From JAXLXE01 sp046328115 (GTDB lineage Bacteria > Chloroflexota > UBA6077 > JACCZL01): 64,000 nt of DNA. Positions 42,605-51,428 of this stretch are shown here, piece after piece (position 1 is the stretch's first letter; each line of letters begins with the position of its first letter). The stretch covers positions 496,001 through 560,000 of the forward strand of contig JAXLXE010000002.1 of the NCBI GenBank assembly GCA_046328115.1. The letters are read 5' to 3'. Under the pieces are notes generated by a model. That model had not been told where the DNA came from and made no database searches. It saw only the letters and a list, made by a program, of their open reading frames with translations. A program made the translations under genes and the position numbers.

Positions 42605-44641
42605 GTGACAGCCCACCTTGAGCCGCTGCGGCTCGCGGAAGACTTGCGCTACTGCCGCGACTCATTTGCCTTTCACCGCCGGCCCACGCGCGAGGTGATG
42701 GTGGGCACCGTGGGAGTGGGTGGTGCCAACCCTATCCGCATCCAGTCCATGACCACCACGCGCACGCAGGACGTGGCCGCCACGGTGGCCCAGGCGCGAC
42801 GGCTGGCGAACGTGGGCTGCGAGATCGTCCGCGTCACGGCCCCGACGGTGCAGGACGCCCGCGCATTGAAGGACATCCGACGGCAACTCCGCGCGGCAGG
42901 CATGACCAACCCGCTCGTGGCGGACATCCACTTCAGCCCGGCCGCCGCCATGGAGGCCGCCGACCACGTGGAGAAGGTGCGGATCAACCCGGGGAACTTC
43001 GCCGACAGCAGGACGTTCGCCATCCGCGAATACTCTGACCGCGAGTACGAGGACGAGCTGGAGCGGATCGAGGCGCGCTTCACGCCCCTGGTGCTCAAGT
43101 GCAAGGCAAACGGCATCGCCATGCGAGTGGGGACCAACCACGGCTCGCTGAGCGACCGCATCATGAATCGTTTCGGTGACACGCCGCTGGGGATGGTGGA
43201 GTCCGCCCTGGAGTTCCTGCGGATCTGCCGGACAAACGCCTACCTCGATGTCATCCTCTCCATGAAGGCGTCCAACCCCAAGGTCATGATCCAGGCGTAC
43301 CGGCTGCTGGTGGCGCGGATGGACCTGGAAGGCATGGACTTCCCGCTTCACCTGGGGGTCACCGAAGCGGGCAACGACGAAGATGGGCGGATCAAGAGCG
43401 CGGTGGGCATCGGGGCGCTGCTTGACGACGGGCTGGGCGACACGATCAGAGTCTCATTGACGGAGGAGCCGGAGGCGGAGATTCCCGTGGCGATCCGTCT
43501 GGCGGCGCCGTACCAGGATCGCGCCGATGAGCACCTGGGCGTCAGCTCCCGCCCCGAACGGCGAGATCCGTACAGCTTCTCGCGACGTTTGACCACCCCA
43601 TGCCCCGTGGGGCCAAACGCCATCGGCGGTCAGGACACGATCCGCGTCCTCCGAGCCCCCCGCACTGGCCGGTGGGACCTCGCCACACGCGCAGCCGAGC
43701 TCGCGTCAGGCGGCCAGCCTGGTGCGCCGTCGCCGGATCTCATCGAAGTGACCGTTGGCAGCTCCGCTGATCTGGAAACACTGGTGGCGGTGAGGCAAGC
43801 GCTGACGGACCGTGCGCCCGGGGCCAGCCTCGTGGCCGCCGTCGCCGAGGACCGCTCCGTTTGGGAGCCCGCCGCCGCCATCGCCGACGCACTGCGCTGG
43901 GAGGCCAACGGGCCGATCGTGCCAGCCGGCATCATCGCCACGGCCCGCGAGCACCAACGTGGTTTGCTCTTGATCACCGCCGCCTCGCCAGACGGCGACG
44001 CAGCGGTGAACCGACTGAACACCTGGGCAATCCAGTGCACGGCCGCGGGCCTCTCCAGGCTCGCCTTTGGTGTCCGCGCCATGGATGTATCCACTGCCGT
44101 GCGGGTGTACCGGAAGCTGGCCGCGGTGCTCGATGACGTGGATCTGCCGTATCCACTCCACCTGATCGCCCCGGCGCAGGAGAATCCCTACGACCGTCTC
44201 CTGCGGGCATCGGTGTGTCTGGGATCATTGCTCTGCGACGGGATTGGTGACAGCGTGGAGATCCCAGCGCCAGAGGATGCTCAGAGCGTGCGGCTCGCGT
44301 TCAACGTGCTCCAGGCGGCCGGCGCCCGGATCTCCAAGACCGAGTTCGTGGCCTGCCCCTCGTGCGGCCGCACCTTGTTTGACCTGCAGCCCACAACCGA
44401 CCGCATCAAGCAGCGCACCGGCCATCTCGTGGGTGTGAAGATCGCCATCATGGGCTGCATCGTGAACGGACCCGGCGAGATGGCGGACGCGGACTTTGGG
44501 TACGTTGGCGGCGCCCCGGGCAAGGTAAATCTCTACGTCGGTAAGGAGTGCGTGGAACGCAATGTGCCGCAGGAACAGGCAGACGACCGCCTGGTGGAGC
44601 TCATCCGCTCCCACGGCCGCTGGGTGGATCCGCCAGCCTGA
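42605..44641 (+). CDS. ispG: 4-hydroxy-3-methylbut-2-enyl-diphosphate synthase, large (inserted-domain) type
   Basis: A 678-aa [4Fe-4S] enzyme making HMBPP in the MEP isoprenoid pathway. The TIM barrel (about 1-285) has IRIQSMTTTRTQDV and VADIHFSP, KVRINPGN and AMRVGTNHGSLSDR. A central extra domain (about 290-560) separates it from the C-terminal Fe-S domain with CPSCG (about 583-586) and MGCIVNGPGE (Cys about 618). The three-domain form is known in plants, Chlamydiae, Bacteroidetes and Thermus; the E. coli form is about 370 aa. GTG 42605 follows GGGAG. A TACAAT -10-like box lies at 42493-42498. Confidence 0.95.
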   Translation: MTAHLEPLRLAEDLRYCRDSFAFHRRPTREVMVGTVGVGGANPIRIQSMTTTRTQDVAATVAQARRLANVGCEIVRVTAPTVQDARALKDIRRQLRAAGMTNPLVADIHFSPAAAMEAADHVEKVRINPGNFADSRTFAIREYSDREYEDELERIEARFTPLVLKCKANGIAMRVGTNHGSLSDRIMNRFGDTPLGMVESALEFLRICRTNAYLDVILSMKASNPKVMIQAYRLLVARMDLEGMDFPLHLGVTEAGNDEDGRIKSAVGIGALLDDGLGDTIRVSLTEEPEAEIPVAIRLAAPYQDRADEHLGVSSRPERRDPYSFSRRLTTPCPVGPNAIGGQDTIRVLRAPRTGRWDLATRAAELASGGQPGAPSPDLIEVTVGSSADLETLVAVRQALTDRAPGASLVAAVAEDRSVWEPAAAIADALRWEANGPIVPAGIIATAREHQRGLLLITAASPDGDAAVNRLNTWAIQCTAAGLSRLAFGVRAMDVSTAVRVYRKLAAVLDDVDLPYPLHLIAPAQENPYDRLLRASVCLGSLLCDGIGDSVEIPAPEDAQSVRLAFNVLQAAGARISKTEFVACPSCGRTLFDLQPTTDRIKQRTGHLVGVKIAIMGCIVNGPGEMADADFGYVGGAPGKVNLYVGKECVERNVPQEQADDRLVELIRSHGRWVDPPA

Positions 44642-44644
44642 GCC

Positions 44645-45565
44645 CTAACGGCTCTGCGAAACCACCAGGTCCGCCAACTCCGCCATGGGCTGCGTGGACA
44701 ACAGCGTGGCGCGATGGTTGTCCGCCAGCTCGCCATCCACGTCCATCGTGATGTTGAATTCACGCCAGAGCGCGTTCTTGATGAACTGCGTGGGCCGCTC
44801 GTCATCCAGCGCCCGCAGCAGCAACTCAGCCGTTGCCGGGCCGCCTGGCGCGGCGCCGCGGATCTTGGGACAGACGTCCGCGGAGATGTACTTGAAGGCG
44901 CAATCCACGGTGTTGCCAAACGTCCCAATCTTGTAGCCGGCCTGCTGGACCAGGGCCGCCTTCGCCTCCATCGCCGCGTACCGATCTGGCTCCTTAGCCA
45001 CGTCCTCGATCCACTGGATCATGCTGGTATCCGCGCACCCCTGGGCGGCGGCAGCGGCGTGGTAAAAGGCCGCCCGCCGACCGCTTAGTCCGGCCACTGG
45101 GGCGCTGATCGCGGCTGCACCCGACACGTTGTCCCAGCCGCCGGCCGGATCCGCGCCCGACGCCGCGAGCAGCAACGCCTGTACGACAACGAAGCCGCCA
45201 GTGTCCCAGCCCACGAGCATCACCTCGTGGTCCGGTCGGGCGGACGCCAGGCCACCCACCAGGGCGCGAAGCGCCAGCATTGACGCCCTGGAATACCCCT
45301 CGCACGCACCACCGGAGTACGGGTGCCACGAGCCGTCTGGTGTGAAATCGCCACCGGCGTATTGGAACTCCAAGATGCTGGAATCCTGCACACCGCGCAG
45401 CTTGAGCTGCTCCTTCAACACCTGCCACGGGATGTCACCATGCGCCCGCCCGGCGCCGCCGACGAGGATGAACGACTTACCGGTCAGGTGCCCCGCATTA
45501 GCCGGCGCAACTGGCCAGACCAGCGCAGCCACCAGGAGGCTCAGCAATCCCACGGCTCGTCTCAT
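44645..45565 (-). CDS. secreted alpha/beta-hydrolase-fold protein with Asp at the nucleophile elbow
   Basis: A 306-aa protein with a signal peptide MRRAVGLLSLLVAALVWP...ANA. A core strand (GKSFILVGGAG) is followed by a large loop and the elbow VMLVGWDTGGFVVVQALL, where the expected Ser of G-x-S-x-G is Asp. Several Cys (in GGACEGY, GCADT, VDCAF, VCPKI) could form disulfides as in cutinase-like secreted hydrolases. ATG 45565 follows GGAGGAG; the longer frame to 45922 lacks a signal and is not favoured. It is convergent with ispG (3 bp apart). Function unknown; Asp could mean dehalogenase/epoxide-hydrolase-type chemistry or a non-enzyme. Confidence 0.72.
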   Translation of the reverse strand: MRRAVGLLSLLVAALVWPVAPANAGHLTGKSFILVGGAGRAHGDIPWQVLKEQLKLRGVQDSSILEFQYAGGDFTPDGSWHPYSGGACEGYSRASMLALRALVGGLASARPDHEVMLVGWDTGGFVVVQALLLAASGADPAGGWDNVSGAAAISAPVAGLSGRRAAFYHAAAAAQGCADTSMIQWIEDVAKEPDRYAAMEAKAALVQQAGYKIGTFGNTVDCAFKYISADVCPKIRGAAPGGPATAELLLRALDDERPTQFIKNALWREFNITMDVDGELADNHRATLLSTQPMAELADLVVSQSR

Positions 45566-45734
45566 CGACTCCTCCACTCGGCCCATCTCAGCTTCACGGT
45601 TCCGCCCGAGCCACTCGCCGACCCCGCGGCATGCTGGCGCGATATACTCGAAACGAGCGACGTCGCGATCGTACACCGTGCGCGGGAACCGCTGTCGGAC
45701 GGCGTAGCTTGTGATTTGAGGCCTGGAGCCGCAG

Positions 45735-45941
45735 TTGTCCGCCACCGTCGTCGCCGAGATCCTCCGCCGCGCGCTTAGCGAACCAGCATTCGCTGAGGCA
45801 CTAAGGGCTGATATCGGAGCCGCGCTGACGGGGTACGACATCTCTGAGGAGGAGCGGGCGGCGATTGCCGCCGGGCTGGGGGGCGCCCCTGCCACCGCCA
45901 CGCTCCAGAACCGTCCCCACAAAGCCCACCGACTGGTCTAG
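45735..45941 (+). CDS. RiPP-like precursor, NHLP-clan leader peptide with Gly-Gly site
   Basis: A 68-aa peptide. Residues 1-50 resemble nitrile-hydratase-leader-like (NHLP) precursors: a helix VAEILRRALSEPAFAEALRA, then a short loop and YDISEEERAAIAAGLGG. The double glycine at 49-50 fits leader removal, leaving an 18-residue core APATATLQNRPHKAHRLV with no Cys. TTG 45735 has CTGGAG six bases upstream. The PqqD-like/M50/cNMP-binding gene begins 19 bp after its stop. Without a RiPP maturase next door the product may be exported or act as a signal; the RiPP call is a motif-based inference. Confidence 0.62.
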   Translation: MSATVVAEILRRALSEPAFAEALRADIGAALTGYDISEEERAAIAAGLGGAPATATLQNRPHKAHRLV

Positions 45942-45960
45942 TCGACCCACACCGCCGAAC

Positions 45961-48243
45961 ATGGAACCCGCGACGGGGGCTCGTGCGTCACAACCGCTCA
46001 GCGGGCTCTGGAGTCGTCTCCGGCTACCCGCGTCCGGCGGCAATACCCCCGACATCTGGGCCGCGCTCAGCGCCCACACGGATTTCTCGCAGTACGTACC
46101 AATACCCTCAGCAGATGTGGAGATCGCCACGCACACCATGCGTGACGGCCACGTGTACCACGTGCTGCGATCCCCGTTCGGCCGCTACATCAGGCTGGAC
46201 GACGACGACCTGGCACTCTGGAATCGCATGGACGGGCGCACCACCGTCCAGGCCCTGGCGCTCGCGCACTTCCTGGAACGAGGCGACTTTGCCGCGGACC
46301 GCCTGCGCCGCCTGGTTCGCGACCTGCGGCATGGCGGGTTCCTGGGCGAGCCGCCGCTGGACGCCTACGAACGCACCGAGCACGCAATGCAGCACGCACG
46401 ACCGCTGCGCCGCGTCATCGATCTGGCAAAGAGGCTGATGGTCTGCGAGGTGATCACCTCAAATCGGATAGACGCGCTGGCCGGCGCGATCTATCGCGGG
46501 GGTGGGTGGCTTCTCTACGCGCGTGCAACGCAGATCCTGTGGATCGCGATCGTACTCGTTGGCCTGGGACTATGGTGGCGCCAGTTCATCCTGGCCGACC
46601 ACGCGCTGTTCAAGACCAACGGCTCCTACCTGCTGGGACTGATCACCCTCTTCGTCCTGGATGCCGCCGGCGTCAACATCCACGACGTGGTCCAGGGCCT
46701 CACCCTCAAGCACATCGGCAGACGGGTTAACCGTGGCGGCATCATGAGCTACTACTTCGTGCCCATCGTGTTCCTGGACACTACGGATGCGTGGATGGCC
46801 AGCCGGCGCCAGCGCATCCTGGTCTCCTGGTCTGGCCCGTGCGCCACGCTCATCCTGGGCTGCCTACTCGCCATTGGCGCGTACGTGGTGGACGGGTCTG
46901 AGATGGCTTCGTTCCTCTTCAAGGGAGCCACGATCTGGCTGGCTAACGCGTTTTTCAACCTGCTCCCGGTCCTGGAGCTGGACGGGTACTTCATCTTTGT
47001 GGACTACCTGGAGATGCCGGCGCTACGAGCGAACGCGGCGAGTTTCGTGAGCGGCCAGCTCTGGCAGCGGCTCAGCTCGGGCCAGCGCTTCAGCTACGAA
47101 GAGCGCGTGTTCACCGCGTTCGGCCTGCTGTCCGGCCTGGTGCTCGTCCTGGTCCCGGTGCTCGTCTTCGAGGCGCGCGACCTGCGCTACTACGACACGC
47201 TGACGGATCTGTGGAACAGTCCGCAGATCGGCTCCGAGCTCATGGCCGTTGGCATGGCTGGCATGTTCCTGGGCCCCGCGGCGGCCAGCGTGGCCGGCAT
47301 GCTGTTCCGAGCGCTGCGCGCGGTGGTGATGCTGGTGGTCCATCGCGTGAGCCGTGGCCGAGGCGAGGTGCCCGCCGCGTACGTGGAGGCGCTGTCCGGA
47401 CTGCCGTTCCTGGCCGAGGTGAGCCGCGTAGAGCTCGCGGCCATCGCCCGGCACCTCGAGCCAATGCGCAAGTCCGCGGGCACCATCATCGTCCGGCAGG
47501 GTGAGAGCGGCGATCGGTTCTACCTGCTCACCGACGGATACGTGCGCGTGGGCAAGGTGACGGCCGAGGGGGAGGCCGTGGGGCTGGCCCGATTGGGTCC
47601 GGGAGACTACTTTGGCGAAGCCGCGCTGGTGGCGCACGTGCCGCGCACGGCGAGCGTGGTGGCGGAGTCTGATGTGAGCCTGCTCACGCTGGACGCCGGC
47701 CACTTCCACCGCTGGCTTGGTGCTCGCGTTGAGCTGGCCAACGCGATCCGCCGCTCCGTTGTTGAGCGGCATCACCTGGCAGCGCTGCCGATCTTCCAGG
47801 GCACGGGGCCAGCGGAGCTTGATCGGCTTGCCAGGGATATGCTGATCACGCGGCACTCGGCGGGCGACACGATCGTGCGCCAGGGCGACCCTGGCGACCG
47901 CTTCTACGTGATCGCGGATGGCCGTGTGGAGGTGCTGCGCGGTGCCGACCTCACCGCCACGGAGCAGCTTGCCGAACTGGGTCGCGGCGAGTTTTTCGGC
48001 GAGATGGCTTTGCTGTCCAGACAGCCCCGCAACGCCACGGTGCGAGCGATGTCCGCGGTGGAAACGTACTCCTTCAGCGCCGAGTCATTCCGCGATCTGC
48101 TGGGAAGCGAGGCCGCGAGCGCGGTGATCCACGGGGCCGCGCGGGCACGGGCCGGTGCCATCGGAAATCGGACCACGCTTCCCGGCCGACGCCGAGGGCG
48201 GGTATCCTCACGACCTCAGACTCTGAGCCGCTCGCAGCAATAG
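45961..48243 (+). CDS. PqqD-like / M50 pseudo-metalloprotease / two cNMP-binding domains fusion
   Basis: About 760 aa. Residues 58-130 look like a PqqD/RRE-type domain (YHVLRSPFGRYIRLDDDD, LVRDLRHGGFLGEPP). Residues 160-450 form the membrane core of putative peptide zinc metalloproteases (YydH group): VPIVFLDTTDAWM and RILVSWSGPCATLILG, but the zinc motif HExxH reads HDVVQ (241-245) while LELDGYF (338-344) is kept, so protease activity is doubtful. Two cyclic-nucleotide-binding domains follow (485-590 and 608-715) with intact phosphate cassettes FGEAALV...RTASV and FGEMALL...RNATV. ATG 45961 gives a good N-terminus though no strong ribosome site. Suggests a membrane device for the upstream peptide, gated by cAMP-like signals. 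Confidence 0.78.
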   Translation: MEPATGARASQPLSGLWSRLRLPASGGNTPDIWAALSAHTDFSQYVPIPSADVEIATHTMRDGHVYHVLRSPFGRYIRLDDDDLALWNRMDGRTTVQALALAHFLERGDFAADRLRRLVRDLRHGGFLGEPPLDAYERTEHAMQHARPLRRVIDLAKRLMVCEVITSNRIDALAGAIYRGGGWLLYARATQILWIAIVLVGLGLWWRQFILADHALFKTNGSYLLGLITLFVLDAAGVNIHDVVQGLTLKHIGRRVNRGGIMSYYFVPIVFLDTTDAWMASRRQRILVSWSGPCATLILGCLLAIGAYVVDGSEMASFLFKGATIWLANAFFNLLPVLELDGYFIFVDYLEMPALRANAASFVSGQLWQRLSSGQRFSYEERVFTAFGLLSGLVLVLVPVLVFEARDLRYYDTLTDLWNSPQIGSELMAVGMAGMFLGPAAASVAGMLFRALRAVVMLVVHRVSRGRGEVPAAYVEALSGLPFLAEVSRVELAAIARHLEPMRKSAGTIIVRQGESGDRFYLLTDGYVRVGKVTAEGEAVGLARLGPGDYFGEAALVAHVPRTASVVAESDVSLLTLDAGHFHRWLGARVELANAIRRSVVERHHLAALPIFQGTGPAELDRLARDMLITRHSAGDTIVRQGDPGDRFYVIADGRVEVLRGADLTATEQLAELGRGEFFGEMALLSRQPRNATVRAMSAVETYSFSAESFRDLLGSEAASAVIHGAARARAGAIGNRTTLPGRRRGRVSSRPQTLSRSQQ

Positions 48244-48286
48244 CCAGCGGTCGCGCTCTCCCGAGCCACGGAGGCACCCGCTCAAG

Positions 48287-48502
48287 GTGGACTGCTGGAC
48301 CTGCGAGAAAACGGCCCTGGGCGCCTGTCGCTTCTGTGGCCGCGGCGCGTGCCGCGAACACGGCAAGCCCCGGCCGTTCATCGTGAGCCTGTACACATCG
48401 CGTTCTCGACAGACGGTGAAGGCCGTTGTCGTGGAAGATGCCTTGCACTGTGGCGTGTGCACTCCGCGCGGTGAGCCCGTGGAGATTCCTGAGCTGGACT
48501 GA
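48287..48502 (+). CDS. small zinc-ribbon protein (DUF2180-like)
   Basis: A 71-aa Cys/His-rich protein: WTCEKTALGACRFCGRGACR followed by EHG and a late CGVC, fitting a double treble-clef/zinc-ribbon resembling DUF2180. GTG 48287 is taken as start; GGAGG lies a little far upstream (12 bases). It is the third gene of the RiPP-like locus, 43 bp after the fusion gene. Function unknown; it might assist peptide handling or regulation. Confidence 0.65.
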   Translation: MDCWTCEKTALGACRFCGRGACREHGKPRPFIVSLYTSRSRQTVKAVVVEDALHCGVCTPRGEPVEIPELD

Positions 48503-48611
48503 GTCAGCAGGGCTGGCAGTTTTCAGCAGACGCTTCCTGGTGGGCCAGGCGCCACTTCTTGCCACTGGCCAGACGCGATGGCTACAGTTCAAGCGGCGAT
48601 CTGTTGCCCCT

Positions 48612-48682
48612 TGGCGAGTGGTGAAGCGGTATCACAGGGGTCTTTGGAACCTCTATCCCAGGTTCGAATCCTGGCTCGCCAG
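48612..48682 (+). tRNA. tRNA-Gln (anticodon TTG), CCA not encoded
   Basis: TGGCGAG pairs with CTCGCCA, the anticodon stem GGGGT/ACCTC encloses CTTTGGA (anticodon TTG), and the T-arm is CCAGG-TTCGAAT-CCTGG. The discriminator is G and the next bases are CCC, so CCA must be added after transcription. The glmU start codon is only 30 bases downstream. Confidence 0.95.
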
Positions 48683-48711
48683 CCCGCCAATGGGACCACG
48701 GCTCGCATCAC

Positions 48712-50124
48712 ATGAGATCGAGCGAAAACTCAGAACCCCCTAGTCCCAACGACCGCATTGGCGTGGTGATCCTGGCAGCCGGCCAGGGCACCAGAATGCG
48801 GTCTGACCTCCCCAAGCTGCTGCACCCCGTGGCGGGATTGCCGCTGGTGCGCCAGGCCGTGCTGTCCACACGGGTACTCAGCCCCGTCGCCACGGTGGTC
48901 GTCGTGGGCCATGAGGCAGACCGAGTGGCCGCCGCGGCGGGTCCTGACGTGGAGACCGCGCTGCAGGTCCCACAGCTTGGCACCGCGCACGCGCTGGCCC
49001 AGGCCCGGGCCGCCCTGCGATCACGCGTGGACATCGTGGTGATGATGTACGGGGATAGCGTGCTGGTGGGGGAGGACACATTCAAGAGGCTGGTGGCGGG
49101 CGCTACCCATCACCCGCTTTCGTTTCTCTCAATAGAGCTCGACGACCCCGCGGCGTACGGGCGCGTGGTCCGCGATGGGAGTGGCGCCGTGTGCGCCATC
49201 GTCGAGCGGGCTGATGCCACGGCTGAGGAGGTAGCCATCCGCGAGGTGTACGTGGGCGGCATGGCGTTCCGTGCAGACTGGATGTGGGATCGACTGGATG
49301 GTCTCCCCACCCATGCCAGCGGCGAGCAGTACATCACTGACCTTGTCAGGATTGCCCATCAGGAGGGGCTCACCGCAACTGCCGTTCCAGTTGCGAACGC
49401 GGACGAATTCGGCGGCGTGAACACCCAGGCGGAGCTCGCCGCCGCCAACCGTGTGCTGTGGGACCGAGCGAGGGCGCGCCTCATGGCCGCCGGGGTCCGC
49501 ATGGTGGATCCGTCCACCGTCTACATAGACACCACCGTGACCGTTGAGTCAAACGCGGTGATCGAGCCAAACACCCACCTGCGGGGAGCCACGCACGTCG
49601 GAAACGGCAGCGTCATCGGGCCAAACAGCATCATCACGGACACGCGGATCGGGCGGGACTGCCAGGTTATCGCCTCGGTGCTCGAGTCCAGTGAGATAGG
49701 CGACCGCGTGACCGTGGGGCCATTCGCGCACCTGAGACCGGGCGCGAACGTGGGCGACGACGTGGAGCTTGGCAACTACGCGGAGGTGAAGGGCAGCACG
49801 CTGGGCGCCCGCACCAAGATGCACCACTTTGGCTACATCGGAGACGCGGACGTGGCGACGGACGTGAACATCGGCGCGGGCACGATTACCTGCAACTACG
49901 ACGGCGAGCACAAGCACCGCACCGTTGTGGGCGAGGGGGCCTTCATCGGCAGTGACACCATGCTCATCGCGCCGATCACCATTGGCGAGCGGGCCTACAC
50001 CGGCGCCGGCTCCGTGGTGACGCGGGACGTGGCGCCCGGCACGAGCGTGCGGGGCGTGCCGGCACGAGTGGCGGAGCCTGTCCGTGCTGAGACTGCGCCG
50101 GCCGAGGGGTCGGATCACGGATGA
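48712..50124 (+). CDS. glmU: bifunctional GlmU (GlcN-1-P acetyltransferase / GlcNAc-1-P uridylyltransferase)
   Basis: A 470-aa enzyme making UDP-GlcNAc for peptidoglycan. The N-terminal uridylyltransferase has VVILAAGQGTRMRSDLPK and YGDSVL (the family often reads GDVPL); the C-terminal left-handed beta-helix (from about 260) has hexapeptide repeats and the catalytic region YAEVKGSTLG with NYDGEHKHRTVVG. No ribosome site precedes ATG 48712, which lies 30 bases after tRNA-Gln; processing at the tRNA 3' end would give a short leader. Its stop overlaps the next gene as ATGA. Confidence 0.95.
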   Translation: MRSSENSEPPSPNDRIGVVILAAGQGTRMRSDLPKLLHPVAGLPLVRQAVLSTRVLSPVATVVVVGHEADRVAAAAGPDVETALQVPQLGTAHALAQARAALRSRVDIVVMMYGDSVLVGEDTFKRLVAGATHHPLSFLSIELDDPAAYGRVVRDGSGAVCAIVERADATAEEVAIREVYVGGMAFRADWMWDRLDGLPTHASGEQYITDLVRIAHQEGLTATAVPVANADEFGGVNTQAELAAANRVLWDRARARLMAAGVRMVDPSTVYIDTTVTVESNAVIEPNTHLRGATHVGNGSVIGPNSIITDTRIGRDCQVIASVLESSEIGDRVTVGPFAHLRPGANVGDDVELGNYAEVKGSTLGARTKMHHFGYIGDADVATDVNIGAGTITCNYDGEHKHRTVVGEGAFIGSDTMLIAPITIGERAYTGAGSVVTRDVAPGTSVRGVPARVAEPVRAETAPAEGSDHG

Positions 50125-51428
50125 TCGAACCCAGCTTACCCATTCCGTTCCTCGCTCTCTTGATTGCCGCGTCGATCATTGCCACCGGCGTGTCGGCCGC
50201 GGCGCAGGCGGCGCTGGGGCACGTAAATCGGGGACGTTTCCGGAAGCTCCTGGAGGAGGGACTGCCTTCGTCCGGCGGGATCGACCGGGTGCTGGAAGAC
50301 CCGAGCGCCGTCGTCTCCATCTCGCTCACGCTGTCCGCCCTGGGCGTGACGGCGGGAGTGGTCTGCGCCTGGCTCCTCGGCACGGCGGTAGATCCCGTCA
50401 TTGGCTCCTGGCTGAGCCCGCTGATCGCCGTGGTGGCGCTGCTCGCCGCGCAAGTGGTTGGCCGCGCCTGCGCCATCGCCCGGCCGGAGGGCACGGCCAC
50501 CGTACTGCTGCGCCCGCTCCACGCCCTAGGAATCCTGCTGAGCCCGCTGGTAGCCCCCGCCCGCTGGGCAGAGCGCGCCATGGTGAGTCGTCTCACCGCC
50601 AACAGACCGCAGGGCAGCGAGGCTGCCGCGGAGGAGGAGATCCGCCGCCTGGTGGAGTCTGTGGAAGACACCACGGCACTCGAGGAAGGTGAGCGCGAGA
50701 TGATCACCGGCATTGTGGAGCTGGGCGACCGACTGGCCCGCGAAGTGATGATCCCGCGGCTGGACGTGGTGGCGGCACCGGAGTCCGCCTCCGTTGGGCA
50801 GGTGATCGACGCCATCGTTGAGAGCGGTTTCTCGCGCGTGCCCATCTTCAAAGAGAGCATCGACAACGTGGTGGGCATCGTCTACGCCAAGGACATCCTG
50901 AAGCACCTGCGCGGAGGGTCATCGGACGATCCGGTGCGCGACCTGGCCCGCCCACCTAAGTTTGTCCCCGAGACTAAGAAGGTGGACGGTCTCCTGGAGG
51001 AGCTACAGCAGAGCCGGGTGCACATGGCCATTGTGGTGGACGAGTACGGCGGGACCGCCGGACTCTTGACCATCGAGGACCTGCTAGAGGAGATCGTCGG
51101 TGAGATCCGTGACGAGCACGACGTGAATGAGACGCTGCTGCTCATCCCGATCAGTGAAACGGAGGCCGAAGTGGACGGCCGGGCGCCCATCCGTGACGTC
51201 AACGAGCTTCTGGATGTGCATCTGGACGTGGAGGAGTTCGACACGGTGGGTGGACTGGTCTACCACGAGCTAGGCAAAATGCCGGAAGTGGGGGATGACA
51301 TCCGCGTGGACGGCTGCCGCATGACGGTGCTCGAAACCCAGGGGCGACGGGTCCGGAAGCTCAAGATTACTCGCGTGGAGCCAGCAGAATCCGAGCCGAT
51401 GGCTCCCGCCACCACCCAGACAGCATGA
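50121..51428 (+). CDS. CorC/HlyC-family (CNNM-like) CBS-domain membrane protein
   Basis: A 435-aa protein: a DUF21 membrane domain (helices roughly residues 5-30, 65-90, 100-125), a CBS pair (about 195-325) with MIPRLDVVAAPES and VVDEYGGTAGLLTIEDLLEE, and a C-terminal CorC_HlyC domain (about 345-420) with VGGLVYHELGKMP. The family is linked to magnesium/cobalt efflux. ATG 50121 overlaps glmU's stop (ATGA), and its own stop overlaps the next start. Transport role is inferred from the family. Confidence 0.92.
   Translation: MIEPSLPIPFLALLIAASIIATGVSAAAQAALGHVNRGRFRKLLEEGLPSSGGIDRVLEDPSAVVSISLTLSALGVTAGVVCAWLLGTAVDPVIGSWLSPLIAVVALLAAQVVGRACAIARPEGTATVLLRPLHALGILLSPLVAPARWAERAMVSRLTANRPQGSEAAAEEEIRRLVESVEDTTALEEGEREMITGIVELGDRLAREVMIPRLDVVAAPESASVGQVIDAIVESGFSRVPIFKESIDNVVGIVYAKDILKHLRGGSSDDPVRDLARPPKFVPETKKVDGLLEELQQSRVHMAIVVDEYGGTAGLLTIEDLLEEIVGEIRDEHDVNETLLLIPISETEAEVDGRAPIRDVNELLDVHLDVEEFDTVGGLVYHELGKMPEVGDDIRVDGCRMTVLETQGRRVRKLKITRVEPAESEPMAPATTQTA

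Noticed and set aside
45643..45648. TATACT upstream of the RiPP-like precursor as its promoter
   Set aside because: No -35 at suitable spacing; could also serve the divergent gene. Kept only as a possibility, not listed as a feature.
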